The translations under genes were made by a program, and so were the position numbers. Shown here one piece after another: positions 8,460 through 17,948 of a stretch of DNA of 18,535 bases. How positions within the stretch are numbered: position 1 is the first letter of the stretch; each line of letters begins with the position of its first letter. Where the stretch lies: positions 1-18,535 of the forward strand of contig CAJNDS010001449.1 in NCBI GenBank assembly GCA_905221605.1, written 5' to 3'. The notes under the pieces were generated by a model, which had not been told where the DNA came from, did not search any database, and worked only from the letters and a program-made list of their open reading frames with translations. The DNA is from Symbiodinium natans (Eukaryota; Sar; Dinophyceae; Suessiales; Symbiodiniaceae).

Positions 8460-9062
8460 CTAGAGGCATCGTTTGCGATTGCTTTGGGGTTTGATGGATA
8501 CAGAGCTTGGATTCGTGCACCGAAGGATTGAGAGGTCCGGAGACGGAAACGCGCATCCATACAGCACACCCCGATGATGCACTTTGCCAGCAGTCACGCG
8601 CCCTTGGTATCCGAAAACACGAAGCCGCTGCGGGTCTTCGCGACATGCCTGAAGCTCGACGGACTCGATCCAGTTTATCTCCCCGGAACTGCCCAGAACC
8701 TTCTCTTCGAAGTTTGTTTGCTTCGGTTGGGCGCCGACAGTATCGCCGGTTTTGATGCGCGTCAGAGTTGAATTGGCCACAAGCTTTCCCAGCCCTCTTC
8801 CGTCAGCTGAGTAGGCTTTCTAGGCTCCTGGAATGCTGCCAACGAACAAAACGTAATTTTGTGTTGCCATTCCCTGTCCGAGGTCGTCCATCGACCGTCC
8901 TCTGCTGGAGCTGCCAACGTTTCGCATCTCTAGCAACTGCGGCCCATCGTGTACAGCCCGGGAAGCCTCAGCAGCCGGATCGTCGAGAAATGGGTTCCTT
9001 TATGCCACGCCTTAGGTCCTTCCTGGTCCTACGTCGGATGTTTCTTCTTGGACATTGGTAAT
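8460..9062 (-). pseudogene. Unidentified protein-like frame with three in-frame stops
   Basis: One - strand frame reads as plausible protein for about 200 codons from 9062 to the stop at 8460-8462, interrupted by TAA at 9012-9014, TAA at 9000-9002 and TAG at 8820-8822. Between the stops are NPFLDDPAAEASRAVHDG, then MDDLGQGMATQNYVLFVGS, then KAYSADGRGLGKLVANS, TRIKTGDTVGAQPKQTNFEE and REDPQRLRVFGYQGR. I recognise no family. All three stops are one C-to-T step from a Gln codon, and none is TGA. It may be a decayed gene, two or three exons whose introns hold the stops (AG acceptors lie near the TAG and TAA), or a shadow of a + strand frame such as 8574-8771, which also reads as protein. Confidence 0.35.
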
Positions 9063-9405
9063 CAGTTTTATTTTTATAAAACAAGCAAAACTCGAAGTAA
9101 GGGCCCTATGTTGGAATCTTCATATCATACCTTAGGGTAGAAGTCCCTAGCAAAGTGTAGTCAGAGTCGAATCTAATCTTGTATGTCAACAGATGGACTG
9201 TCAGAACCAATTGAGCCCGCCATGGTGAATCGCATAAATCACATAAACATTATCTTCAGCATTCCTTCCATGAGTTTCCACGAGGCTCGCTGAAGCATCC
9301 GGCGTCACTGTCTTGCTTTCTCTTGATGACGGCTCAAGGCGCCTGAGAACGATTGCAAGGCGCAATTAGAGTGACTTCTCCTGCCCGCCTGAAATCCAAG
9401 CACCC

Positions 9406-10474
9406 ATGGCACTTGCTGGGTCTCGGGTTGCCATGGCCATGCTGCTCGGAACTGTGGCCGTCAGGGGTTCTCGAGAGTGTCCTTCTGAGGCCCCATGCTT
9501 TTGGTGGTATGAAGGCCCCCAGTCCTTGGACAAGTTCGACGTTTGGGCCTCGGCGAAGTACGGGAACATGCTTGCTTACGGTGGTATGGTTGCTTGCCAC
9601 TGGGACGCAACAAACCGGTGCTGCAGGCAAGATGGAGTTCCAAGCCCACCGTTTGCACTTTCGGATGGAGAAGGCTTTGCAACATGCCACAATGACATCA
9701 TCTATCGTGACGACGGCAGCTTCAAGTACTGTGGGGATAGTGACTTCTCTTCCGCGGTGCTGCCGGTCAGCTGTGGCACAAGGACCACCGAAACAACTTC
9801 CACCACGACGACGGTTCTAGCAGACTGGCTGCCAGTGACTGTATGGGAGAATCAAGCCTGCAGCGGGTCCAATGATGACTTTCTGGTCAGTGTTGCTCCT
9901 GGACTGGAGGCCTGCAAAGCGCGGTGCGTTGCCATGTCGCCCTTCTGCAAGGGTGTTGAATACACCTCGGCCACCAAACGATGTGAGCTCTGGACTCCAC
10001 ATGAAGGCATCCAAAGAACCTATGGTGCAGCAGGCACCGTTTGCCTCAAGCATCTTACTTCGCCTTTGGTGGAACTTTAACTTTTTCGGTTTCCTTATGT
10101 AGTTGGAATATTAAAGTTTAACGTTCTTAACCCCCTTGGTTATTGGAGAAGTAAGGTACACCCTTGCACCCGTCTTCTCGCCCTTGGAAGGAGGGATCGA
10201 CCGCGCATGCCGAGGGGCAACGCCGACGGACAATCCGCCTGAGAACTACATTGTTGTTGAGGCGTCCTCGTTACAAGAGTGCCAGGAGACATGTGCCAAG
10301 TGGCAGGGGTGCAAAGGTGTGGAGTACAACTTCTACACGCGATGTGAGATTTGGACACGTGCCCAAGGCATCCAGGCTGTCCAGTATGTTCCAGGCCACA
10401 CATGCATGAACTACACGGATGGAGGTTGGACGCAGTCTGGCATGAAGTCCTTTCAGCCTCCTCTCTATCCATGA
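9406..10474 (+). CDS. Secreted protein with two PAN/Apple domains, probably two exons
   Basis: The start at 9406 lies in CACCATGG-like context (CCCATGG) and begins a signal-peptide-like N terminus (MALAGSRVAMAMLLGTVAVR). Residues 25-123 form a Cys-rich segment (Cys 25, 31, 64, 72, 73, 94, 109, 123) that I cannot assign. A Thr-rich linker (127-137, TTETTSTTTTV) follows. Residues 147-213 are a PAN/Apple domain with six cysteines (152, 170, 174, 181, 193, 213) and the core CKGVEYTS..KRCELW. This frame stops at 10078-10080. A second, very similar six-Cys PAN/Apple domain (core CKGVEYNFYTRCEIW) is in another frame from about 10156 to the stop at 10472-10474. One junction that preserves frame is a GC-AG intron at 10050-10155; GC donors are common in dinoflagellates, but this junction is unproven. 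PAN/Apple domains bind proteins or carbohydrates, so a surface or secreted adhesive role is likely. Confidence 0.75.
10050..10155 (+). other. Candidate short intron in the PAN/Apple gene
   Basis: The reading frame stops at 10080 and resumes in another frame with a second PAN/Apple domain. Splicing from A|GC at 10049/10050 to AG|G at 10155/10156 joins the end of domain 1 (..VCLK) to YTLAPVFSPLEGG in frame. The sequence between (about 106 bp) is T-rich and contains stops in the downstream frame. A GT donor at 10069 does not join in frame to the AG sites I checked (10102, 10116, 10148, 10155, 10190) without meeting a stop. The exact boundaries are inference. Confidence 0.4.
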
Positions 10475-10507
10475 GCTAAACGTTTTTGGGGGCAGCCTGG
10501 AAAAGGC

Positions 10508-10640
10508 GATGCTGATCTTTTCCAGCAACTAGCAGCAATTGCAGGCGAGCAAGGCAGAACTGCGGCGGGGAAGCATCAGGAGTAGCAACAGCAGTCCTCG
10601 TCGAGTAGCAGTTGTAGGAGGTAGAAGCGTGCGTTTTTGG
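10508..10640. repeat. AGC/AGT-rich low-complexity DNA
   Basis: Decayed trinucleotide repeats: AGCAACTAGCAGCAA, GGAGTAGCAACAGCAGT and GAGTAGCAGTTGTAGGAG. The - strand would read as Leu/Ser-rich peptide, which is a by-product of the repeat. It lies just downstream of the PAN/Apple stop codon. Confidence 0.7.
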
Positions 10641-10825
10641 CATGCATGCTTAGAGCAACACGGTCGTAACCATCCGCTCCAGCCAAGCACATTCTCGGAA
10701 TTGCAAAACGGAAGGGTAAGAAGCAAAAGACTGATCTCGAGGCTTTTGTTGAAAATTGGCAAAACCTATGAGGTTTGAAGGGGGTAACGTACGGGAAAGC
10801 GTAGCATCAATTAGGAGACAACCCC

Positions 10826-10892
10826 CGAGTAGTAGTAAAAGCAGCTGGTGTTGTACTAGCAGTGGCAGTCGGAGTAGCAGCACGACTCACTT
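10826..10892. repeat. AGT/AGC-rich low-complexity DNA, second patch
   Basis: CGAGTAGTAGTAAAAGCAGC and ACTAGCAGTGGCAGTCGGAG, followed by TAGCAGCACG, continue the same decayed trinucleotide pattern as at 10508-10640. Confidence 0.65.
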
Positions 10893-11350
10893 GATGGAAG
10901 GACTCCTAGCAACAAGACAACCCAAGAGGTCAGCAGAGGCCAACACAGGTTGCCCTTCAGTCCACAACCGCACGCGGTCTCCAATTGAACAGCTTGCTGG
11001 AGCCTTGAAGGCCCAGTAATACAGGACAGCTGTTTTGCTGGGGAGTGCGGCGGTGAATGCCTGATGTTTTGAAGCGCGCTGGTTTCTCCTTTCCGCTCGA
11101 GCACTGTTACTAAGACTGGACGATGCGCACATATATTACAGAATCCTGAAACCGTTTCCACCTGACAACCCGTACGCAATCTTGTCAAAAACTGCCCAAA
11201 TGCCCAACAGGCTAGCTGTCTTTGACCGTGGATCTTGCTTACTTGTAGGCGGAAAGGAATAGAACGCATTGATCAGTGCCGTGATGGTTTGGAGTACACG
11301 CCTCTATTCTCTGGCGTTACTGATCGCGGTAGCGTGCTAATCGTCCTTTT
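10893..11350. other. No recognisable gene; right end of GC-rich block
   Basis: A 137-codon - frame (10856-11269) is open here, but it resembles no family and shares the space with equally open frames. Composition falls to AT-rich between about 11340 and 11390, the right-hand junction of the large GC-rich block. Confidence 0.5.
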
Positions 11351-11417
11351 TAGAAGCGACATGAATGGCGAGGTTTCAAAATATGACACTTTTGATATCT
11401 ATATCAATATTTCCCTG

Positions 11418-11435
11418 GAAGAAAAATTTTTCTTC
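11418..11435. repeat. Perfect 18-bp palindrome
   Basis: GAAGAAAAATTTTTCTTC: nine bases followed directly by their reverse complement. It lies close to the GC/AT junction. No regulatory role can be assigned. Confidence 0.8.
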
Positions 11436-11925
11436 AATAATCTTTATCGGTGAAAAATATCGATATATCCGAATAAATTCATTTAAATTATTTTGGACTT
11501 GGATTGATGATGGTCATGGAATCGTTTTCACATTTCTTGGAATACGAACTCCAATATTCGATATAAAAATATATATCTTGAATTTTAAAATTATAATGAT
11601 ATGTTTTTATTCGTAAGTTTTTATTCGATTATATAGTATAATAGTGTTTCGATTCGTCTGGATTTTGAGATACGTTGGAAATTGGGGGTGGCGAGGGAGT
11701 TTTAATGTGCCGCTGGGCTTCGATTTCTTGATGTTTTGAGGCAATTGATTACCGAATTTGATATAGGAGACTTCTGTTGCCAAAAATTGCTTTTTGAGAT
11801 TTCTATCGAAAAAGTCTCTGATATAGATATTTAAAAATAAGGAAGATATGGGTCAATATATTGATTTCATTTCAATATTTTCTTTCCATAAAAATTCATA
11901 ATATCGTTCTTATTTGGCAGGCTCT

Positions 11926-12165
11926 AATGAGACGAATGATGATTGGGCAAATATATCTACCACCATTTTTAATTAAAGGAAGATATCTCTGAAGAAAGGA
12001 AAATAATATGAAGATGAAGATATTCCGAATATATTTGAAAATGGAATATTCCAGAAATTCAAGATTTTTTTCAGATTCAATAGATAGCTCTCAAATATAT
12101 TCTTTTTCAATATATCTATATTCTAAAAGGTATATTATTCAAGAAATAATCAATAAGAATGAAAT
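11926..12165. repeat. Dispersed AT-DNA family, copy 2
   Basis: Diverged direct copy of 408-670, beginning with GACGAATGATGATTGGGCAA and ending near TTCAAGAAATAATCAATAAG. It is clearly more AT-rich than copy 1, with many C/G positions replaced by A/T. No coding frame is shared between the copies. Confidence 0.65.
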
Positions 12166-12248
12166 ATTTCTATCATATATAATGATGCAAGAGATTTCTA
12201 TTCTCTAAAATATCAATTAATCTTGATTCATGATCCAATATTAAATCG

Positions 12249-12266
12249 GAGAGAGAGAGAGAGAGG
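12249..12266. repeat. GA dinucleotide microsatellite
   Basis: A run of GA units within AT-rich DNA, the only clean dinucleotide repeat noticed in the window. Confidence 0.85.
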
Positions 12267-12680
12267 AGATATTCATTCGAATAATACTATAATATAGAAA
12301 TCAATGGATGTTAGAAGAGAAGCTAAAGATAATCAAGAAATCCAAGAATAAATGATCTTAGATCCTATGGTAATTGAGAAGGTCATCTCCCTCCCGAATG
12401 ATCATTGGGAAAGATAGATCATCCATAAATATCCATATTTCATCCCGAGGATTTCTTTTATAGATGACGAAAAGGAATCATATAATATAGATTTCCCAAA
12501 GATGAAATAAATTTCCATATCATGAGCCTCTTGATAGAGAAGGGAGATCTTGTTATTCAGATATTGGAAATTCCGAATTGCGGGCAGATTCCCTAAATGA
12601 AAGAATTTTATGAAAAATCGTGTATTTTGATATATTGATCCCAATATTGGAGCAAATATAGAATCGTCATATATCTTTCC

Positions 12681-12696
12681 ACCTTCTATAGAAGGT
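12681..12696. repeat. Perfect 16-bp palindrome
   Basis: ACCTTCTATAGAAGGT is its own reverse complement. It stands in AT-rich DNA away from any recognised gene. Confidence 0.8.
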
Positions 12697-13198
12697 AATG
12701 GGGGTTCTGATAATTATAATTCCTTGCTCGGATCTCCCCATACCACTTCTTGGATGGATTATTCATTTGGTATGATGATAGGATCCATCAGATCTTTGGG
12801 ACAAAATTGGGATATATGATTCCAATTGAGTCGTGGATCCAGATGTGTCTCCATCCGAAGCATGAGGGGCTCGGATTGATCCTAGAATCGTTTCGTATAG
12901 GGAATCACGAATATCATCGAATTGATATTACGTTCATTGTAGTCTCTCGATTTTTATCTGAATTATATATCAATTGATCATTCCTCATCCTAAATTATTC
13001 TGATTTGGGGTGGATAATTGCCTCGTAATGTTTGGAAGCCCTGGATCCTATATGGAAGGACAAATGATAATAAATTGATAGGAATTGATTATATAAGCAA
13101 TGGAGGCATCACGAAGGGCATTTCTCGATATCTTATCTTCCTTGGAATTCAAGAATTCAATGAAATACGACGAGAGTTGAATCGATGGGTGGGGGGGG

Positions 13199-13216
13199 CA
13201 TAATCTTCCGAATCTT
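13199..13216. repeat. Direct repeat flanking GC-rich islet, left
   Basis: CATAATCTTCCGAATCTT matches 14165-14182 at 17 of 18 bases. The two copies bracket a 948-bp segment containing the - strand retroelement relic, as a target-site duplication would. The AT-type family words at 13383-13450 inside the bracket weaken this reading. Confidence 0.5.
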
Positions 13217-13382
13217 CTGGACGCAAGAGGTTTCTGTTTCCAAAAGCGCCAATTAAGAAAAGAGACATAATATTAAGAGAGTGCGACGTCTTCTGCGTCC
13301 GGGCACCCCAGAAACAAAAACGAGATCAAACAACCAAGATTTCGTGCTCTCCAAGACACCTCGACGTGCACAAAAATCCGAA

Positions 13383-13450
13383 ACCACCCCCAATTAAAGA
13401 GGCGTCCCAGAAAGACGAAAAATAGAAGAAGACAACGAAGGTTCCATAAA
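13383..13450. repeat. Dispersed AT-DNA family, GC-richer fragment
   Basis: A short stretch matching 441-503 (CACC.CCAATTAA, CAGAAA, GAAAAATA, CGAAGG..TTCC in order). It is richer in G and C than the other copies, so family members sit at different base compositions. Confidence 0.5.
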
Positions 13451-13635
13451 GTGAAACATAATAAGGGTGAAAATCAAATTATATACAAAGCATCACGCTT
13501 CCGTCGCCTCGCCACGCAAGCGCCCGCGTATGTCGGCCGAAGGCAGCATCTGGCGGAGCCTGCGGTGGGACACGCCTGGCAATACGATGAAAGTACGGAC
13601 GACTCAAAAATTCAAAGAAGATCCCATCGACATAA

Positions 13636-14165
13636 TCAAGAATTGAAAAAATTCAGATATCGGCCTGCATCCTCATTGCCAGATTTCGCCTGTGCTCTAC
13701 GATACTTCATGAGGGTTTGCCCGATATGTCGCTGTAATAAGAAAGCAACTCGAGTCTGCAAAAGACGTCGACAACTACCCGGTCGACGGTGCTGCACGCC
13801 GTCGTGATCCTGGCACAAGTCATTAAGGAAGGATGCCGTTTCAGGATCACAACCTCCCAGCATTTCAAAGATGATAGGTTGGAAGCCAATTTTTTTTGTG
13901 TTGCGCATTGTCGTGCAGTGTCCTGTGCCCGGCGTTTGTGCTCTGCGTAAGCCTTTGCAGTAGCAGCTGGCCCCTCGGTCGCTCGAGCGGGAGCCGAAAT
14001 GGCAAAAGGACATACGACGGCACAATCGAGGGCCAAATTTGAATACCTACGCCATGAGGTCTGTTTCAACAAATTCGTTGTTGGCAGTAACACGTCCGCT
14101 GGGCGTCGTTGCGGCGCGTCCGGCAACAACCCCGAAGCTTCGAGTTGCGGTCGTAAATTGGCCTC
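13636..14165 (-). pseudogene. Retroelement polyprotein C-terminal relic, frame broken at A8
   Basis: The - strand reads NLRPQLEASGLLPDAPQ, RRPADVLLP, LALDCAVVCPF and then AAYAEHK-like residues (AKAYAEHKRRAQDTARQC) in the frame 13707-14180. The similarity then continues one base out of frame as KKIGFQPIIFEMLGGCDPET (frame ending 13636). From memory this order (LRPELE..GLL, RRPADV.LP, ALD.AV..P, a YK..T..C helix, G..F.P...E..G) is that of the C-terminal domain of LINE-like reverse-transcriptase proteins common in dinoflagellate genomes. The frame change occurs at eight A residues (13890-13897 on the + strand as T8), so one lost A or -1 slippage explains it. No reverse transcriptase or endonuclease domain is present: this is a 5'-truncated copy. 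The + frame 13451-13807 overlapping its tail is a shadow. Confidence 0.65.
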
Positions 14166-14182
14166 ATAATCTTCCGATTCTT
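14165..14182. repeat. Direct repeat flanking GC-rich islet, right
   Basis: CATAATCTTCCGATTCTT is the partner of 13199-13216. The - strand retroelement similarity begins immediately inside this repeat. Confidence 0.5.
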
Positions 14183-15799
14183 ATATTCGAGATTTATTTT
14201 ATCAATATCTATATTTTCTCTTTTTTCTGGACGATTTGATCTTCAAATATTTTGAGGAAGATGAAGATTCCGAATTAATCCTCAAATTTCGGATAATTGG
14301 GATCATCATTATTTCATTTGCCCAATGATCGATAAAAAATCTCTTCAGAAGGGAATTCGAGACGAGATCTATCGAGGTCGTTCTGATGGGAATATTGAAT
14401 TGAAATTGAAATTAATTGGCCTATTGTCAGCGACACCCGAATTTCGATCTATTGATATCCTCATTCATTTTATCGATTCCTTTTTTCGATAATCTTCATG
14501 GAATTTCCTGCCTCATATTATTCTTGATTTTACGATAATCTCTCAATTCATAATTGATGATATCGAATCGAATATGGCAGGATATATCGAATAAAAATAT
14601 ATGAACCGAGAAATCCAGCAACGTTGAAGTGAATAGGAGATAGATTTTGATTCGATTGTGAACGATTATATCGACGAATTGAAGATAGAGGAATGATATA
14701 GTGCTATTTGATTCCTTATAAGATTATAGATGAGTCCCTCGGGAGGTCGCCCGGTCAAACGCTTTATTTATCACAGGAGCGTATTTCTATATTATTGCAA
14801 TATCATGAATATATTTGCTTTGAGCGCCATCGTATTATTCATTGCCGGGAGCCCGAGAAATTTGCAGAGAATTTTGCGCTTATTTGATATTGATTTTCAT
14901 TTATCACGATTTTCTCGATATAAGCGTTTTGAGAAGGAATATATAGATCGAATTCCAGAATAATATGAATATTAGAATCATTAGGATTTCTTTTTCAATT
15001 ATCCAAATTGATATGATATTCTATTTTCCTCTACGTTTCTTTGGCTCCATTTTCTCTGGATCTAGTTCGGGGCGGAGGGGGACGTTATTAGCGAATTTGG
15101 TTATTTCCCCGAGTGTGGAGTTTTCAATGGCAAAGTCTTATGCTAAACGAAAATTCGATTTGAAAGCTTGGGGGAAATAATACGAAGCCATGAATATGGG
15201 ATATGAATCGATCATATTCGATATCATGGGAGACGATCGATACGAAATATAGATTATTGAAAGATTATATCCAATTCATTTTAAAAACTCGAATCCCGAT
15301 TGATTTGCAGAGGGATTACGTCTTATATTTCAGAAGTAATACCGACATATATATAGATTTGTGGGGATAATCTAGCAAATGATATTCATGATAATCTTTA
15401 TAGATCGTGATGGCGAGGATATATTGAATATATTTTTGAGAATATACGTTCCTGATTACGATATGGGAATATGATTGTTCTGTTTAGGATGATTCCCTTT
15501 GTATAGGACCGTTGCCTATTGAATCAGCCAAGGGTTGGTGAATTGGATCGATATGAGGAGATAATTTGTGGTCTGATATTGGATCTTGATGATCTTCCGA
15601 GTTCCTGGATTTTGATTTATAAGAAATCTCTAGATACTTTCGTGGATATTGACGAGCATGAATTTCTATTCCTCTTTGATTATAGGAGGCCTTTGGATCG
15701 TATGAATCTTTCTTTATATTGGCAAGATTCAATATTGATATCGTATGATATCATATCGATAATTAAGGACTCTATTGGAGTATTATTATGATGATCCAT
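14183..15799. other. AT-rich DNA without recognisable genes
   Basis: AT-rich block between the GC-rich islet and the right long-repeat copy. Three + frames of 71-90 codons (14730-14963, 14965-15180, 15519-15791) are the longest; they show no domain I can name, and AT-rich codon content alone explains their composition. One GC-richer spot (14733-14775, containing GGAGGTCGCCCGGTCAAACG) is discussed as a possible rRNA-like fragment. Confidence 0.6.
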
Positions 15800-16206
15800 A
15801 TCGGAAGCCTGAGAATATTTTGGAATCGGATCTATGAGAATAGTAATGGATGAAAATTAAATTTCCTCTTTATCATGGGGATCTTGGGATTGATTATTTT
15901 CAATATTGAAATAAATATTCATTATTTCAAATTATCAGATCTATCTTATTTGATTGGGAATATTCCGAGCTCGTATTTGGCCTGTTATCGGCGGGTCATG
16001 TGCGCGCGTTGCGTGGGGATGAATAATTAATGGTTCATCATCTCTCAATATATTGTGATATCCATCTATAGAATTCCTGGAGCCGGACCCTTCGAATGAG
16101 AAGAGAAAGAAATCTTATCCATTCAAATATCAGGATAAAAACCTTCTCATATTAAATAATGAGAATCCCAGAATCAAACAATGAAATGCGTAGAGGAAAT
16201 CCCAAA

Positions 16207-16470
16207 TAAGGCGAATCATGAATGGGCAGATATATCAATCACCTCCAATTAAGGGAAGATGTCAGAAAAGAAGGAAAAATAGAAGGACGAAGGAATTCTC
16301 AAATCTAGATCGTGATAATGAAATAAAGTAGAATCGTGAAAGAGAAGCAATCCCAGAAGTTCAACGCCTCAAATGACCATCGCTAGCCGTCATGGTGCAA
16401 AGGCTTTCCAGTCTGCACGAGAGATACCATCTTGATAAATCATACTTTTCAAGAAATAGCCAATAAGAAT
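16207..16470. repeat. Dispersed AT-DNA family, copy in right long repeat
   Basis: Counterpart of 408-670 within the right long-repeat copy. It carries the same ordered words with a few substitutions and one extra A near 16400. Confidence 0.7.
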
Positions 16471-16882
16471 TCGCGAGAGGCATCGTAATCCTCTGGCGCA
16501 ACAAGAATAGACATTCGTACCCGTTCGTAGTGCGATTATGATATCATGATCAATTATTATCGAGAAATTATGGCAAATAGAATATTTTTAGAATCCACGA
16601 ATTAGTAAATTATAATTGATTCATCTCTCCAGAATGCCTTTTTGATTTCGATAATTTCTCAATATTGATATATATCGTTTAGGAATCTTCGTTTTTTCTT
16701 ATCATTTGAATGTCTTTCTGAGATGTCTCGTATTTTGGGGATGATGGTGGATGTTTAAGAATGGCGAGGTATCTCGTAGAATTCGAAATTCTTCTTGCTG
16801 CCGTGGATATGGATTCCTTTTCATCTGTTTGGACGAAGATGTCGCCCATATGGAATATTTCATATAGGTGTTTCTAGACCAA

Positions 16883-17367
16883 GGGGCTTGTTCAGGGAGG
16901 GCGCGTTTACGCGTGATGGCAACTAAAGATGCGGATCGTGATTATATCAGAATCCAGAGATTTAATTATTGTGGACAGACGTTGGATCCTTTAGGATATC
17001 ATATATTTGGATCCATCATGATATTTCTATATCGGAATAAAAAACTATATATTTCCAAAAATATTAGTTAAATATGAATCCTCCTCAGAGATTCATATAA
17101 ATGAGAAACGATTTCTATAATCTCCCAATGAATAAATAGAGATCAAAAAAATATCTAGATATATCATTGACATCTGATATCCAGGATCTCGGGAGATCAC
17201 AAAATACCAACACGAATCATAAGTTCTCTTCCACACATTCAAACATCCGCAACCATCCCGAATTAGAAAAGAATTGGAGACTCGTATGACGATCACAACA
17301 AATCAAGACCCCAGAAAATTGCTACGGGCCCAGCTCAACCAAATCTTGATTCATTCAAAGATCAGCG
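16883..17367. other. Near-invariant core of the long repeat (copy 2)
   Basis: Partner of the core at 1111-1596. A run of about 330 bases after position 16884 is identical to copy 1. The corresponding short + frame is 16868-17071, with a single residue change (Val to Asp near its start). Function is unknown. Confidence 0.6.
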
Positions 17368-17934
17368 GCCCTGATATAAGGTCTTCTCTTATCTGATCCC
17401 ATATTTCGAATTTCGATAGATTTACGATTGGGGATCGGTCGCCATATTCGAAGGATTCGATGTTCGATTTTATTACCCATAATTGGTGGACCCTCATGGA
17501 TATCATATCTTGGTATGTATGAGTCAAGGATGCAAGTAAATCATGTATATAATGTTCCGTGATGATATTTTCCGAATGATTAAGTAATGTCATAAGATAA
17601 ATCCTCAATTGGAACCCTTGTCAAATAAAATATAGATGGTTCAAAATTTCTCGTACGAAAAGTTCAATAATATATGATATGACCCTCTCTTAGATGAATT
17701 CTGCCTCCAAAAGTCCCCAGAATCCCCAGCATAATTTCTTTCCTGACGATCCATAGGTTCGCCCAGTTAATACCTTGATCCGAGTATCATGCCAAAACAA
17801 TTCTTGAGCAAGACGAAAAGTTCTCGTCTAGAATTAGATTATGAGATAGCCTCGTCTTTTATTATGCAGTCTCCAAGTATGCGGAGAGGAAGCGCTGACC
17901 AGACGCGACGTGGTAAGTCGTTCATCTTGCTAGC

Positions 17935-17948
17935 AGCTGCCGGCAGCT
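17935..17948. repeat. GC-rich perfect palindrome, right copy
   Basis: Same 14-bp palindrome as 2164-2177. It is unchanged although neighbouring bases (for example near 17895-17912) have diverged. Confidence 0.85.

Larger units (their letters stand above)
11351..13470. other. AT-rich DNA without recognisable genes
   Basis: Same character as the left AT-rich block. It holds a dispersed-family copy (11926-12165), two perfect palindromes (11418-11435 and 12681-12696) and a GA microsatellite (12249-12266). The two + frames of 60-75 codons near 12750-13203 match nothing I know. The part after about 13200 is noticeably GC-richer yet still carries family words, so it grades into the GC-rich islet. 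Confidence 0.65.

Noticed and set aside
9331-9338. GGCTCAAG upstream of the PAN/Apple gene, identical to the 3' end of the dinoflagellate spliced leader
   Set aside because: Only eight bases match; the preceding CCATTTT part of the leader is absent, so this is not evidence for a retroposed, spliced-leader-bearing copy.
10140-10472. 110-codon - strand frame
   Set aside because: It lies antisense to the second PAN/Apple domain, whose cysteine pattern is decisive.
13451-13807. 118-codon + strand frame with CPICRC-like cysteines
   Set aside because: It is antisense to the retroelement tail and spans its junction with AT-rich DNA; there is no zinc-finger spacing beyond the isolated cysteines.
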